Shown piece after piece: positions 1 to 7,742 of a stretch of DNA of 39,265 bases. The notes beneath the pieces are model-generated. The model searched no databases, was not told the DNA's origin, and was given only the letters and a program-made list of their open reading frames with translations. Source of the stretch: Avoscillospira sp045652125 (GTDB taxonomy: Bacteria > Bacillota > Clostridia > Oscillospirales > Oscillospiraceae); the NCBI GenBank assembly GCA_045652125.1, contig JAZRTT010000022.1, positions 1 through 39,265 of the forward strand, in the 5' to 3' direction. How positions within the stretch are numbered: the stretch's first letter is position 1; the number at the start of each line of letters is the position of its first letter. The translations under genes and the position numbers were made by a program.

Positions 1-111
1 GGTAAATTTTATAAACAAATGATTATCTGCTTACGCGATCTAATATAACATCAATGCAGCCTTTAGTCGAGGGTTAATGCGACAAAAGAGTCGGATGAGA
101 GATGAATATAG

Positions 112-158
112 AAAAAGTTGGCAAAACAGAATGCCTTAAGCTGTTTTGCGAACTTTTT
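112..158 (-). terminator. Terminator downstream of tRNA-Pro
   Basis: A long near-perfect hairpin. The outer arms at 112-119 and 151-158 (A5GTT / AACT5) pair, one G-G mismatch follows, and then the 9-bp arms at 121-129 and 141-149 pair around an 11-nt loop. On the minus strand it starts 1 nt after the tRNA CCA end and finishes in a run of T. It is symmetric enough to work in both directions. Confidence 0.85.
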
Positions 159-159
159 G

Positions 160-236
160 TGGTCCGAGTGACAGGGTTCGAACCTGCGGCCTGATGGTCC
201 CAAACCACCCGCGCTACCAACTGCGCCACACCCGGA
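160..236 (-). tRNA. tRNA-Pro(UGG), intact
   Basis: A complete 77-nt cloverleaf on the minus strand. The acceptor arms TCCGGGT and ACTCGGA pair with one G-T wobble, and CCA is encoded. The anticodon loop TTTGGGA carries anticodon TGG between stem strands GGTGG and CCATC. The T-arm contains GGTTCGAACC. It decodes proline codons, reading CCA and by wobble other CCN codons. It lies about 150 bp downstream of a severed tRNA-Pro 5' half in the same orientation and probably shares its promoter (522-550). Confidence 0.95.
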
Positions 237-385
237 AATAGATATGAGATTTTATTTTGAAGTAGCAAATATGTGGTATGAACCACTTTTGAGGGGATTT
301 TGCGAGAGCGGGAAAATCGAGTTTTCCTTAGAGTATCAAGGGTTTCAGCGGTTGCCGAAAAATCGAGCGGATAGCGCCTTATGAA
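237..385. other. Spacer between intact and severed tRNA-Pro; possible integration scar
   Basis: About 150 bp of non-coding sequence between the 5' fragment of one tRNA-Pro and the intact tRNA-Pro. It contains two imperfect copies of a CTCGATTTT motif (minus strand) and no credible gene. Because the severed tRNA ends exactly at its anticodon loop, this stretch could be what remains of an element that integrated there. That reading is inference. Confidence 0.35.
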
Positions 386-425
386 GTCCCAAAGCAGGCG
401 CGCTACCAACTGCGCTACACCCGGT
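386..425 (-). pseudogene. Severed 5' half of a tRNA-Pro gene
   Basis: On the minus strand this reproduces the 5' half of a tRNA-Pro: acceptor strand, D-arm (GCGCAGTTGGTAGCGC), anticodon stem strand and loop TTTGGGAC. Homology then stops, so the 3' anticodon strand, T-arm and acceptor 3' strand are missing. It differs from the intact neighbour by three G/C changes in the anticodon stem (GCCTGC versus GGGTGG), so it is not a recent exact copy. It is the tRNA copy closest to the promoter at 522-550. It cannot fold into a functional tRNA. Confidence 0.8.
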
Positions 426-521
426 TATGAAGTTAAAATATGAATTTCGCCGATGCTTACAACCACCAGCGCTGAAACCTGAAATATAACGGTTTGCATT
501 GGCAGCCGGCACACTCATGTC

Positions 522-550
522 ATTATATCTGATTATCCAAAGAAATGCAA
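522..550 (-). promoter_or_regulatory. Promoter reading into the tRNA-Pro locus
   Basis: On the minus strand, -35 TTGCAT (550-545) and -10 TATAAT (527-522) are separated by 17 bp. It is divergent from the trmB promoter, and its transcript would run through the severed tRNA half to the intact tRNA-Pro. Confidence 0.6.
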
Positions 551-561
551 GAGAAAAAGGC

Positions 562-590
562 TTTACCACGGTGTAGATATTTGCTATAAT
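562..590 (+). promoter_or_regulatory. trmB promoter
   Basis: -35 TTTACC (562-567) and a consensus -10 TATAAT (585-590) with a 17-bp spacer, 30 bp upstream of the trmB start. Confidence 0.6.
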
Positions 591-620
591 CACAGAAAAA
601 TGCAATGCGAGGAATAACCC

Positions 621-1289
621 ATGAGAATGAGAAAGAAAACAAATCTGGTTCCCAGAATGGAAGCATGCTCCGAATATTGGATTCAGTCGCCGGAAACATA
701 CAAAGGCCGTTGGCGTGAACTGATGCCCAATTGCCGGCAGCTTCATGTTGAAGTGGGCTGCGGTAAAGGCGGCTTCACGGCGAAAACGGCGGCTGCAAAC
801 CCGGATATTTTGCTGATTGCCGTGGAGATCTGCAAAGATGCAATGGTAGTTGCCATGGAAAAGGCAAAAGCAAACGGCCTCAAAAACGTATTCTTTATTG
901 CTATGGATGTGGCGAAGATCGAGGAGTGCTTTGCAGAAAGTGAGGTCGATCTTCTTTACATCAATTTCTGTGATCCATGGCCCAGAAAAAAGAATGCCAA
1001 ACGCCGCTTGACATTCCGCAGCTTTTTGGACAGATACCGTCGGGTGATCAAAATTGGGGGAGAAATTCACTTCAAGACTGACAATGCTCCGTTGTTTGAA
1101 TTCTCTTTGGAGGAATTTGCCCTTTGCGATCTGGAGCTTCGGAATGTGACCCGTGATCTTCACGAAAACGGTCCCGTCGGCATTATGACGGACTACGAGG
1201 AGAAGTTCTGTGCTTTGGGTACACCAATTAACCGGTGTGAGTGCATTGTCCGCAGCAAACCCACCCCCATAAAAGAGGATATAGAATAA
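621..1289 (+). CDS. trmB: tRNA (guanosine(46)-N7)-methyltransferase TrmB
   Basis: Transfers a methyl group from S-adenosylmethionine to N7 of G46 in the variable loop of tRNAs; cytoplasmic. The 222-aa product has the family's usual length. The SAM-binding motif VEVGCGKGGFT lies near residues 43-53. The family signature NFCDPWPRKKNAKRRL follows, and FKTDN and TDYEEKF near the C-terminus are the tRNA/active-site segments of TrmB. The start follows GAGGAATAACCC; an ATG two codons downstream is a less well spaced alternative. It is a single-gene unit with its own promoter and a strong terminator at 1295-1325. Confidence 0.95.
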   Translation: MRMRKKTNLVPRMEACSEYWIQSPETYKGRWRELMPNCRQLHVEVGCGKGGFTAKTAAANPDILLIAVEICKDAMVVAMEKAKANGLKNVFFIAMDVAKIEECFAESEVDLLYINFCDPWPRKKNAKRRLTFRSFLDRYRRVIKIGGEIHFKTDNAPLFEFSLEEFALCDLELRNVTRDLHENGPVGIMTDYEEKFCALGTPINRCECIVRSKPTPIKEDIE

Positions 1290-1294
1290 CAGAA

Positions 1295-1325
1295 AAAGAG
1301 AGCGTTTTCGCTCTCTTTTCTTTTT
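1295..1325 (+). terminator. Bidirectional terminator between convergent genes
   Basis: A 10-bp perfect stem (1295-1304 with 1109+200 to 1318, i.e. 1309-1318) around a TTTT loop, flanked by A-rich sequence on the left and T-rich on the right. It ends trmB on the plus strand and, by symmetry, the convergent FAD-protein operon, whose last stop codon lies at 1324-1326. Confidence 0.9.
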
Positions 1326-2916
1326 ACAGCGATGCAATGATCGCCTCAGCACAAACCATACCGTCTACGGCGGCAGACATAATACCGCCCGCATATCCGG
1401 CGCCCTCGCCGCATGGATACAGTCCTCTTAACGCTGACTGCTTGGTTTCGTCCCGCAGGATCCGAACAGGGGATGAACTTCTGGTCTCCGGGGCAGTAAG
1501 GATTGCTTCCGGGTCTGCAAATCCGTGCATCTGCTGCTCCAATTGAGGGAGCGCTTTTTCCAGGACATCGGTAATACGGGGAGGCAAAACATCATGGAGA
1601 TCACACAAGGTCACACCGGGGCGATATGTGGGGGTAACATGCCCCAATTTTCGGCTGGCTTGATGGGAAAGAAAATCGCCGACCAACTGACAGGGGGCAT
1701 TGTAATTACTGCCTCCTGCAGAAAAAGCTTTTTCCTCCAGCTGCTGCTGCCATATCATTCCTCCCAAAACAGACTTATCGGGGAAATCATTGGGATGGAG
1801 AGTGACCAACAGGGCGGCATTGGCATTTTCTCCATCTCTGGATGCGTTGCTCATGCCGTTGGTCACGACCCGACCTTCTTCAGAAGCGGCAGCTACTACG
1901 TAACCGCCCGGGCACATACAAAATGTATAGGCGGAAGTGCCGTCCGGCAGTTTTACATTGAGCTTATAATTGGCAGCCGGCAGGTTGGGGCAATCGGAAA
2001 AGCTGCCGTATTGGCTCCCGTTGATCGTGGACTGTTTGTGTTCAATGCGCACGCCCATGGAAAAGGGCTTCGGTTCCATTGGGATATTCTGTTCCAGCAG
2101 GGTACGAAACGTGTCGCGGGCGCTGTGTCCAATGGCCAGAATGGCGTGAGAGCAGGGCAAAAGGGATTCTGCTCCGTCTTTTGAGATCCAAAGACCGGTC
2201 AGGAGATCGTCTTGCTTCTGAAGCCGGAGCATTTGTGTACCAAAATGGACCTCGCCGCCCAGCTCTATGATTTTTTTTCGAATGTTCTGCACGACTGTCA
2301 AAAGAACATCCGTACCCACATGGGGTTTTGCATCAAAAAGAATTTCACCGTGGGCACCGGCATCAGCCAGTTGCTCCAAAACCCATCGGCACCGTTCATT
2401 CTTTACGCCGGTGTTCAGTTTCCCGTCGGAGAATGTTCCTGCACCACCTTCTCCGAATTGAACATTGCATTGGGGGTCCAACCGGCCGGTACTCCAGAAT
2501 TTCAGTACCTTTTGCTGCCGGGTCTGTGCGTCCTGCCCCCGTTCCAATACTATGGGCTTCAGCCCTGCTTTTGCCAGAACAAGAGCAGCGAACATACCGG
2601 CGGGGCCAAAACCTACGACCACCGGACGCTGCTGCGGTGTGGATGCAGGAAGGGGAAGGGTATAGGTCACGTCCTTTGCTGCCGAAATTTTAGGATCGTG
2701 CAGGCGGTTCAGCAGTTTGGATTCCTGTTCTTCGGTTTCAACATCTACGGTATAAATGATGCGGATATCATTCTTTTTTCGGGCATCCACAGATTTTTTT
2801 CGGATATGCAGCCGGACAATCTCCTGTTCCCGAATACGAAGATGCTTGGCTGCCAACCGGACAAGTTGGTTTAAGTTTTCGTTTGGATGCAAAGATAGAT
2901 CTCGGATTCGTATCAT
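1324..2916 (-). CDS. NAD(P)/FAD-dependent oxidoreductase (FAD-dependent protein family)
   Basis: A flavoprotein of a widespread family without an assigned substrate. The 530-aa product has an N-terminal domain of about 90 residues before the dinucleotide-binding Rossmann motif VVVGFGPAGMFAAL. A second motif, FGEGGAGTFSDGKLNT, is characteristic of these proteins, and the C-terminus ends with PCGEGAGYAGGIMSAAVDG, the second FAD contact. I placed the start at the ATG at 2916, one base after the stop of the upstream gene and preceded by GGGAGA at good spacing; an in-frame extension upstream would overlap the neighbour's coding sequence. It is probably translationally coupled to that gene, also a flavoprotein. 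The specific reaction cannot be read from the sequence. Confidence 0.85.
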   Translation of the reverse strand: MIRIRDLSLHPNENLNQLVRLAAKHLRIREQEIVRLHIRKKSVDARKKNDIRIIYTVDVETEEQESKLLNRLHDPKISAAKDVTYTLPLPASTPQQRPVVVGFGPAGMFAALVLAKAGLKPIVLERGQDAQTRQQKVLKFWSTGRLDPQCNVQFGEGGAGTFSDGKLNTGVKNERCRWVLEQLADAGAHGEILFDAKPHVGTDVLLTVVQNIRKKIIELGGEVHFGTQMLRLQKQDDLLTGLWISKDGAESLLPCSHAILAIGHSARDTFRTLLEQNIPMEPKPFSMGVRIEHKQSTINGSQYGSFSDCPNLPAANYKLNVKLPDGTSAYTFCMCPGGYVVAAASEEGRVVTNGMSNASRDGENANAALLVTLHPNDFPDKSVLGGMIWQQQLEEKAFSAGGSNYNAPCQLVGDFLSHQASRKLGHVTPTYRPGVTLCDLHDVLPPRITDVLEKALPQLEQQMHGFADPEAILTAPETRSSSPVRILRDETKQSALRGLYPCGEGAGYAGGIMSAAVDGMVCAEAIIASL

Positions 2917-2917
2917 A

Positions 2918-4135
2918 TCAGTCTCCCGGATTTCCCAATTTTCCGGCCAATCTGCCGGAACTCCATGCCCACTGCAGATTATAGCCGCCGCAGTCGCCAT
3001 CGATATCAAGCACTTCTCCCGTTACAAATAGACCGGGGTTGATACGGCTTTCCAATGTATCCGGCCGGAATTCGGATGTCAGAGCACCGCCTGCTGTAAC
3101 TTGAGCCTGCTCCAGTCCCATCAGACCGGTAACGGTCATAGAAAAGAATTTCGCGGTTTTCACGATCTTGGAAAGGTCATCGGAGCTGTATTCCTGAATC
3201 TTTTCCGGAACAGAGATATCGCTGCGGCGCAGAACTATTTTGCCAAGTCGGTTGTGAAGGATTCCGGTGAGCAGTTCTTCCCCGGGCAGATGAGGAAAAT
3301 CCTTTTGCCGCTGGGTAAGCATTTGACAGAGTATCTCTTCCGACCAGTATTGCAGAAGGTCCAGAAGTAAAACTTGATCTGCTGCGGAAGTTACCTGCCG
3401 GGACAGTTCAAAAATCGCAGGTCCGCTGATCCCGAAATCGGTAAATTGCACCTCACCGGTATTAACGGCAACCATTTGACCGTCTTGCTTCAGGGTGATG
3501 CGGGCATCAGCCCGGACGCCCTTAAGACCTCTGGTGATTGCGGGATTGGTTTTGATTTGGACCAGACCGGGGTGCAAAGGTGTGATGCTGTGGCCAAGAG
3601 ATCTCAGCAACTTGTACCCCCAGTCGGTGCCGCCCAGTTTGCTGCCGGCAGCACCGCCGCAGGCTAAAATCACCTTGTCAGCGTAAAAGGCTTCATCTGC
3701 TGTTTTCGCTTGATAGCCCCTTGCTTTTTTCCCCAAAGACAGCACTTCACAGCCACAATGAACGTCCACACCCCGCTGCTGCAGTGCAAAACGCAGAACG
3801 TCCACAACGCTGTTGGCCTGATCGGAAAAAGGATAGACCTTTCCGCAGGGGTGCTCTGTGACGGTTAAAAGGCCAAGACTGCGAAAGAAGTTCAGCGTGT
3901 CATCTACGGAGAAAAAGGACAGAGCTTTGGCGGTAAAGTCCGGATTTTCTCCGTGGTAATGGGATGGGTCCGCGTAAATGTTGGAGAGATTGCAGCGGCC
4001 GTTTCCGGTCGCCAAAAGTTTTCTCCCAACACGGGCCTGCCGTTCCAACAATGTTACATGGTTGCGGGGATCTTCAGCAGCAGTGAGTGCGGCCATCATA
4101 CCGCTGGAACCGCCGCCAATGACCAGCACTTTCAT
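2918..4135 (-). CDS. HI0933/YhiN-family FAD-binding protein (annotated as aminoacetone oxidase family)
   Basis: A 405-aa flavoprotein of the HI0933-like family, often labelled aminoacetone oxidase family FAD-binding enzyme; a physiological substrate is not established for most members. The N-terminal FAD motif VLVIGGGSSGMMAAL starts at residue 3. ERQARVGRKLLATGNGRCN follows, and the C-terminal signature GEVLDIDGDCGGYNLQWAWSS is diagnostic. The ATG at 4135 was chosen because it lies just before the Rossmann strand and has GGAGG six bases upstream. It is the first gene of a two-gene operon read from a near-consensus promoter (4166-4194). Confidence 0.88.
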   Translation of the reverse strand: MKVLVIGGGSSGMMAALTAAEDPRNHVTLLERQARVGRKLLATGNGRCNLSNIYADPSHYHGENPDFTAKALSFFSVDDTLNFFRSLGLLTVTEHPCGKVYPFSDQANSVVDVLRFALQQRGVDVHCGCEVLSLGKKARGYQAKTADEAFYADKVILACGGAAGSKLGGTDWGYKLLRSLGHSITPLHPGLVQIKTNPAITRGLKGVRADARITLKQDGQMVAVNTGEVQFTDFGISGPAIFELSRQVTSAADQVLLLDLLQYWSEEILCQMLTQRQKDFPHLPGEELLTGILHNRLGKIVLRRSDISVPEKIQEYSSDDLSKIVKTAKFFSMTVTGLMGLEQAQVTAGGALTSEFRPDTLESRINPGLFVTGEVLDIDGDCGGYNLQWAWSSGRLAGKLGNPGD

Positions 4136-4165
4136 AGACAACCTCCAACCAATAATTTCTTCTCC

Positions 4166-4194
4166 ATTATAGTACAAAAAAATATGTTTCTCAA
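4166..4194 (-). promoter_or_regulatory. Promoter of the two-gene flavoprotein operon
   Basis: On the minus strand, -35 TTGAGA (4194-4189), a 17-bp spacer and -10 TATAAT (4171-4166). This is close to the sigma-A consensus and lies about 30 bp before the start codon. Confidence 0.75.
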
Positions 4195-4230
4195 TCCCTG
4201 ACTTTTTCTCTTTTATTTGTCAAACCCTTA

Positions 4231-4259
4231 TTGCGAAATTACATCATATGGTTTATAAT
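4231..4259 (+). promoter_or_regulatory. glnS promoter
   Basis: -35 TTGCGA (4231-4236), 17-bp spacer, -10 TATAAT (4254-4259). The TTG of the -35 box could be misread as an in-frame start of glnS. Its place in the promoter argues for the downstream ATG. Confidence 0.7.
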
Positions 4260-4296
4260 AATTATTCAAAACAATCCGATTGAGAGGATGATGACC

Positions 4297-5979
4297 ATGG
4301 CAGATGAAATCAAGGCAGCTGAATCACAAAACTTTATTCATGCGTTTATTACGGAGGATCTTGCTCCCGGCGGGCAGTATGAGGGTATGACTGTCCATAC
4401 TCGGTTTCCCCCGGAACCAAACGGTTATTTGCACATTGGTCACTGCAAAGCGCTGTGCATTGATTTTGGCACAGCGGAGAAATTCGGTGGAAAGTGCAAT
4501 TTGCGTATGGATGACACGAATCCATCCAAAGAAGATGTGGAGTATGTGGAAGCCATTAAGGAAGACATTCACTGGTTGGGATTCGACTGGGATGATCGCT
4601 TTTACTATGCTTCAGAGTATTTTGAAAAAATGTATGAGTGTGCCGAAGAACTGATTCGGAAGGGGCTGGCCTATGTCTGCCAACTGACTCCCGAGCAGAT
4701 GCGGGAATACCGCGGCGATCTTAAAACACCGGCAAAATCTCCTTACCGGGATCGGCCTGTTGAAGAGTCGCTGGACTTATTCCGCAGGATGCGGGCCGGT
4801 GAATTCCCCGATGGTGCCATGACACTTCGCGCAAAAATTGATCTGGCTTCCGGCAACTTCAATATGCGGGATCCGGCGCTGTATCGGATCAACCACCAAT
4901 CTCATCATCGCACCGGTAACACATGGTGTATCTACCCCATGTATGATTTTGCTCATCCCATTGAGGATGCCATGGAGCACATTACGCACTCTTTGTGTTC
5001 TCTGGAGTTTGAGGCTCACCGGCCTTTGTATAATTGGGTGGTGGACAACTGCTCTTTGCCTGCCAAGCCCCGTCAGATCGAGTTTGCACGTCTTGGCATC
5101 AACTACACAGTCATGAGCAAGCGGAAGCTGCGCCAACTGGTAGAAGAGAATAGAGTTTCCGGTTGGGATGATCCCAGGATGCCCACCCTTTGCGGACTTC
5201 GCCGCAGAGGTTATACGCCGCAGTCTATCCGCAATTTCTGTGAACGGATCGGCGTTGCCAAAGCTGCTTCCACGGTGGAATATGCATTTTTGGAGCATTG
5301 TCTGCGGGAAGATCTCAATGAGACGGCTGCCCGCGTTATGGCAGTCCTGAGACCTTTGAAGCTGACGATTACCAACTATCCCGAGGATAAGAGTGAGACT
5401 TTCCGAGTAGAAAACAACCCCAACCGTCCGGAGGACGGGGAGCGTGAAGTCAGCTTCTCCAGAAATTTGTGGATCGAAGCCGATGACTTTCTTGCGGAAC
5501 CCGTACCCAAGTATAAGCGGCTGTTCCCCGATGGTCCCGAATGTCGCCTGAAGGGTGCTTACCTGATTCGCTGTACCGGATATAAGACCGATGAAAATGG
5601 AAATATTTCGGAGGTTTTGGCAGAATACGATCCGGAAAGTGCCGGCGGAAATCCTGCTGATGGCCGCAAGGTCAAAGGAGCAACCATTCATTGGGTAGAT
5701 GCAGCTACTTCGCTGGATGCAGAAGTTCGTCTGTATGATAACCTGTTTTCCGATGCGGCACCCGATGCCGCAGATAAGAACTTTCTGGACTGCCTGAATC
5801 CGGATTCTCTTGAAATTCTTCAGGGCTGTAAGGTGGAAGCCGCTCTGTGTAAAGCAGCACCTTCAGATCGCTTCCAGTTTATGCGTACCGGCTACTTCTG
5901 CGCAGACAGTCAGGATTCCAAGCCCGGGCATCTGGTATTCAACCGTGCTGTATCGCTGAAAGACAGTTTTAAATTCTAA
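4297..5979 (+). CDS. glnS: Glutaminyl-tRNA synthetase
   Basis: Charges tRNA-Gln with glutamine using ATP; a cytoplasmic class I aminoacyl-tRNA synthetase. The 560-aa protein has the length of bacterial GlnRS. The class I HIGH motif appears in PPEPNGYLHIGH (about residues 39-50) and the KMSKS equivalent is VMSKRKL (about residue 272). The C-terminal half is the beta-barrel anticodon-binding domain. The ATG at 4297 is chosen because GAGAGG lies nine bases upstream; ATG codons at 4288 and 4291 overlap or crowd that SD. Many Clostridia make Gln-tRNA with the GatCAB amidotransferase, so a dedicated GlnRS is typical only of some lineages. The gene stands alone, with its own promoter and a terminator about 190 bp downstream. 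Confidence 0.95.
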   Translation: MADEIKAAESQNFIHAFITEDLAPGGQYEGMTVHTRFPPEPNGYLHIGHCKALCIDFGTAEKFGGKCNLRMDDTNPSKEDVEYVEAIKEDIHWLGFDWDDRFYYASEYFEKMYECAEELIRKGLAYVCQLTPEQMREYRGDLKTPAKSPYRDRPVEESLDLFRRMRAGEFPDGAMTLRAKIDLASGNFNMRDPALYRINHQSHHRTGNTWCIYPMYDFAHPIEDAMEHITHSLCSLEFEAHRPLYNWVVDNCSLPAKPRQIEFARLGINYTVMSKRKLRQLVEENRVSGWDDPRMPTLCGLRRRGYTPQSIRNFCERIGVAKAASTVEYAFLEHCLREDLNETAARVMAVLRPLKLTITNYPEDKSETFRVENNPNRPEDGEREVSFSRNLWIEADDFLAEPVPKYKRLFPDGPECRLKGAYLIRCTGYKTDENGNISEVLAEYDPESAGGNPADGRKVKGATIHWVDAATSLDAEVRLYDNLFSDAAPDAADKNFLDCLNPDSLEILQGCKVEAALCKAAPSDRFQFMRTGYFCADSQDSKPGHLVFNRAVSLKDSFKF

Positions 5980-6170
5980 CGATTGCCGAAAAGATCGATT
6001 GACCGCCCACCGATTGAAAAGTTGTTTCAATTGGAAGAAATTTTATGGAATTATGGGTTTGCCCGCTTGATTTGAGCTTGTTTTTGTGGCCGGTATGGCC
6101 GAAAGACCTGCCTGAGAATATTCGAAATACAGCAAGGGCTTTTCTGATATTCCGGAACATTGTGAGTCTG

Positions 6171-6209
6171 AAAACCTCCTGTGTCGGAATTCCGTCACAG
6201 GAGGTTTTT
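6171..6209 (+). terminator. Terminator between glnS and the MFS gene
   Basis: A 13-bp perfect stem (6171-6183 with 6196-6208) whose loop carries a further CGGAATTCCG palindrome, followed by TTTTT. It lies about 190 bp after the glnS stop. The stretch 5980-6170 between them holds no credible gene. Confidence 0.85.
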
Positions 6210-6224
6210 GCGGCTGGAATTGGT

Positions 6225-6230
6225 TATAAT
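6225..6230 (+). promoter_or_regulatory. Candidate -10 box for the MFS gene
   Basis: TATAAT directly after the strong terminator. No good -35 hexamer lies at 16-18 bp, so the assignment rests mainly on the need for a new promoter here. Confidence 0.35.
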
Positions 6231-6242
6231 TACAGAAATATG

Positions 6243-6318
6243 CGGTCTGCGAAAAAGAATGGATCAGCGATAAACGGCTAAGGGGATCATTAAACGGTCG
6301 GTCTTTATTTGCAGACCG
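6243..6318 (+). promoter_or_regulatory. MFS leader with competing hairpins
   Basis: CGGTCTGC at 6243-6250 can pair with GCAGACCG at 6311-6318 around about 60 nt. CGGTCT at 6299-6304 can instead pair with AGACCG at 6313-6318 around a small loop. The two pairings exclude each other, so the leader could switch between folds before the start codon at 6354. No known riboswitch core was recognised. Confidence 0.35.
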
Positions 6319-6353
6319 ATACCATGTTAAAAAAGAGAAAGAAGGGGTGCAAT

Positions 6354-7598
6354 ATGGCACTGAGAGAGTGTTCCAAAGCGACAAAGCGGGCGGGCTATTT
6401 TACTTATCTTGCTATGTCATCGGTTTTTAGCCTGCCGCCGCTGCTGTTTGCCACGTTTCATAAAATGTACGGAGTCTCTTACACCTTGCTGGGTACTTTG
6501 GTGTTGATCAACTTCTGTGCGCAATTGACCGTAGATTTGATCTATTCATTTTTTTCGAAATATTTTAATCTGCACCGAATGATCCGCATCATGCCTTTGA
6601 TCACATCCACAGGCTTGTGTATATATGCTCTGGTTCCCATGCTGTTTCCTCAATATGCCTATGCGGGGCTTGTAACAGGAACGGTCGTATTTTCTATTGC
6701 GGCTGGATTGGGGGAAGTGCTGATCAGCCCCATGATTGCGGCGCTGCCTTCCGACCATCCGGAAAGGGACATGAGTACCCTGCATTCTCTGTATGCCTAC
6801 GGCTTTGTTACTGTTGTAGTGATCAGCACACTGTTTCTCCGATTTTTCGGCAGCAAACAATGGATGTATCTGACCTTTTTCTGGGCGACGCTTCCCATCG
6901 CTGCATCGATACTGCTTCAAAAAACTGTTCTTCCGGAAATGAATGTAAAACACGGCGAAGAAACAGGGGAAAAGACCGGATACAGGAGAAAAACCATCCT
7001 GCTGTGTATGATGTGTATTTTCTTAGGTGCAGCGGCGGAAAATACCATGTCCAATTGGATCTCTGTGTATATGGAAAAGGCATTGTCTCTTCCCAAAGTG
7101 TGGGGAGATCTTCTGGGAATGACCACCTTTGCTGTCTTGTTGGGGCTTACCAGAACGGTTTACGCCAAATATGGCAGCAATATTTTTAGAGTGTTGCTTC
7201 TTGGCATGTCGAGTTCTGTTATCTGCTATCTGACCATTGTGTTTTCCGGAAATGCAGTCGTGTCTGTAGTGGCCTGTGCATTGGTTGGATTGTGTACTTC
7301 TATGCTATGGCCGGGTACGCTGATTCTGATGGAAGAAAAGCTTCCCCATGCAGGTGTTGCGGCGTATGCATTGATGGCTGCCGGCGGTGACTGTGGATCA
7401 TCGGTTGCACCTCAGTTAATGGGCGGTATTGTGGATGCTGTCACAGCCAGTCCATGGTCGGTGAAAGCAGGACAGATGCTTTCTCTATCGGCCGAACAGG
7501 TCGGTATGAAGGTCGGTATGCTGGTATCTGCTGTATTCCCGCTGCTTGGTGTTCTGGTGCTGCTTTACATGAGAAAGTTTTTTAAGAAATCTGTTTGA
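6354..7598 (+). CDS. MFS transporter of unknown substrate
   Basis: A 414-aa integral membrane protein with about twelve hydrophobic segments spread evenly along its length and a basic loop near the middle (around residues 200-225, containing EETGEKTGYRRK), as expected for a major facilitator with two six-helix halves. The overall look resembles sugar/H+ symporters of the FucP type, but I see no substrate-specific motif, so only the superfamily is assigned. The ATG at 6354 follows AAGGGG with 8-nt spacing; an upstream in-frame start would translate part of the leader hairpin. It is a single-gene unit between glnS and pyrH. The structured leader suggests expression may be conditional. Confidence 0.8.
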   Translation: MALRECSKATKRAGYFTYLAMSSVFSLPPLLFATFHKMYGVSYTLLGTLVLINFCAQLTVDLIYSFFSKYFNLHRMIRIMPLITSTGLCIYALVPMLFPQYAYAGLVTGTVVFSIAAGLGEVLISPMIAALPSDHPERDMSTLHSLYAYGFVTVVVISTLFLRFFGSKQWMYLTFFWATLPIAASILLQKTVLPEMNVKHGEETGEKTGYRRKTILLCMMCIFLGAAAENTMSNWISVYMEKALSLPKVWGDLLGMTTFAVLLGLTRTVYAKYGSNIFRVLLLGMSSSVICYLTIVFSGNAVVSVVACALVGLCTSMLWPGTLILMEEKLPHAGVAAYALMAAGGDCGSSVAPQLMGGIVDAVTASPWSVKAGQMLSLSAEQVGMKVGMLVSAVFPLLGVLVLLYMRKFFKKSV

Positions 7599-7661
7599 AA
7601 ACGCTGTCTCCTGCCGATTTTTTGGGCAGCAAACAGGAATGAAACGAAAACTTCTTGTTTT

Positions 7662-7691
7662 TTGAAAATTTCTCTTTCAAAAATAGATAAT
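7662..7691 (+). promoter_or_regulatory. Candidate promoter of the pyrH-polC operon
   Basis: -35 TTGAAA (7662-7667), 18-bp spacer, -10 GATAAT (7686-7691). The region is AT-rich and holds a TTTTTGAAA/TTTCAAAAA inverted repeat (7659-7683) and an AATAGAT/ATCTATT palindrome (7682-7696) overlapping the promoter. Confidence 0.5.
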
Positions 7692-7742
7692 CTATTATAA
7701 AATAGAAAATGAACAGCGAATTCAGATGGGAGAGTGTTTGAC

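Noticed and set aside
74..409. A 111-codon frame across both tRNA-Pro copies
   Set aside because: It translates structural tRNA sequence and a terminator, so it cannot be a real protein.
345..1352. A 335-codon minus-strand frame over trmB
   Set aside because: It runs antisense through trmB, both divergent promoters and the severed tRNA; composition looks like a coding shadow.
4777..5691. A 304-codon minus-strand frame inside glnS
   Set aside because: Antisense shadow of a clearly conserved synthetase; no start signal.
6045..6281. A 78-codon plus-strand frame between glnS and the MFS gene
   Set aside because: It reads straight through the strong terminator at 6171-6209 and has no SD.
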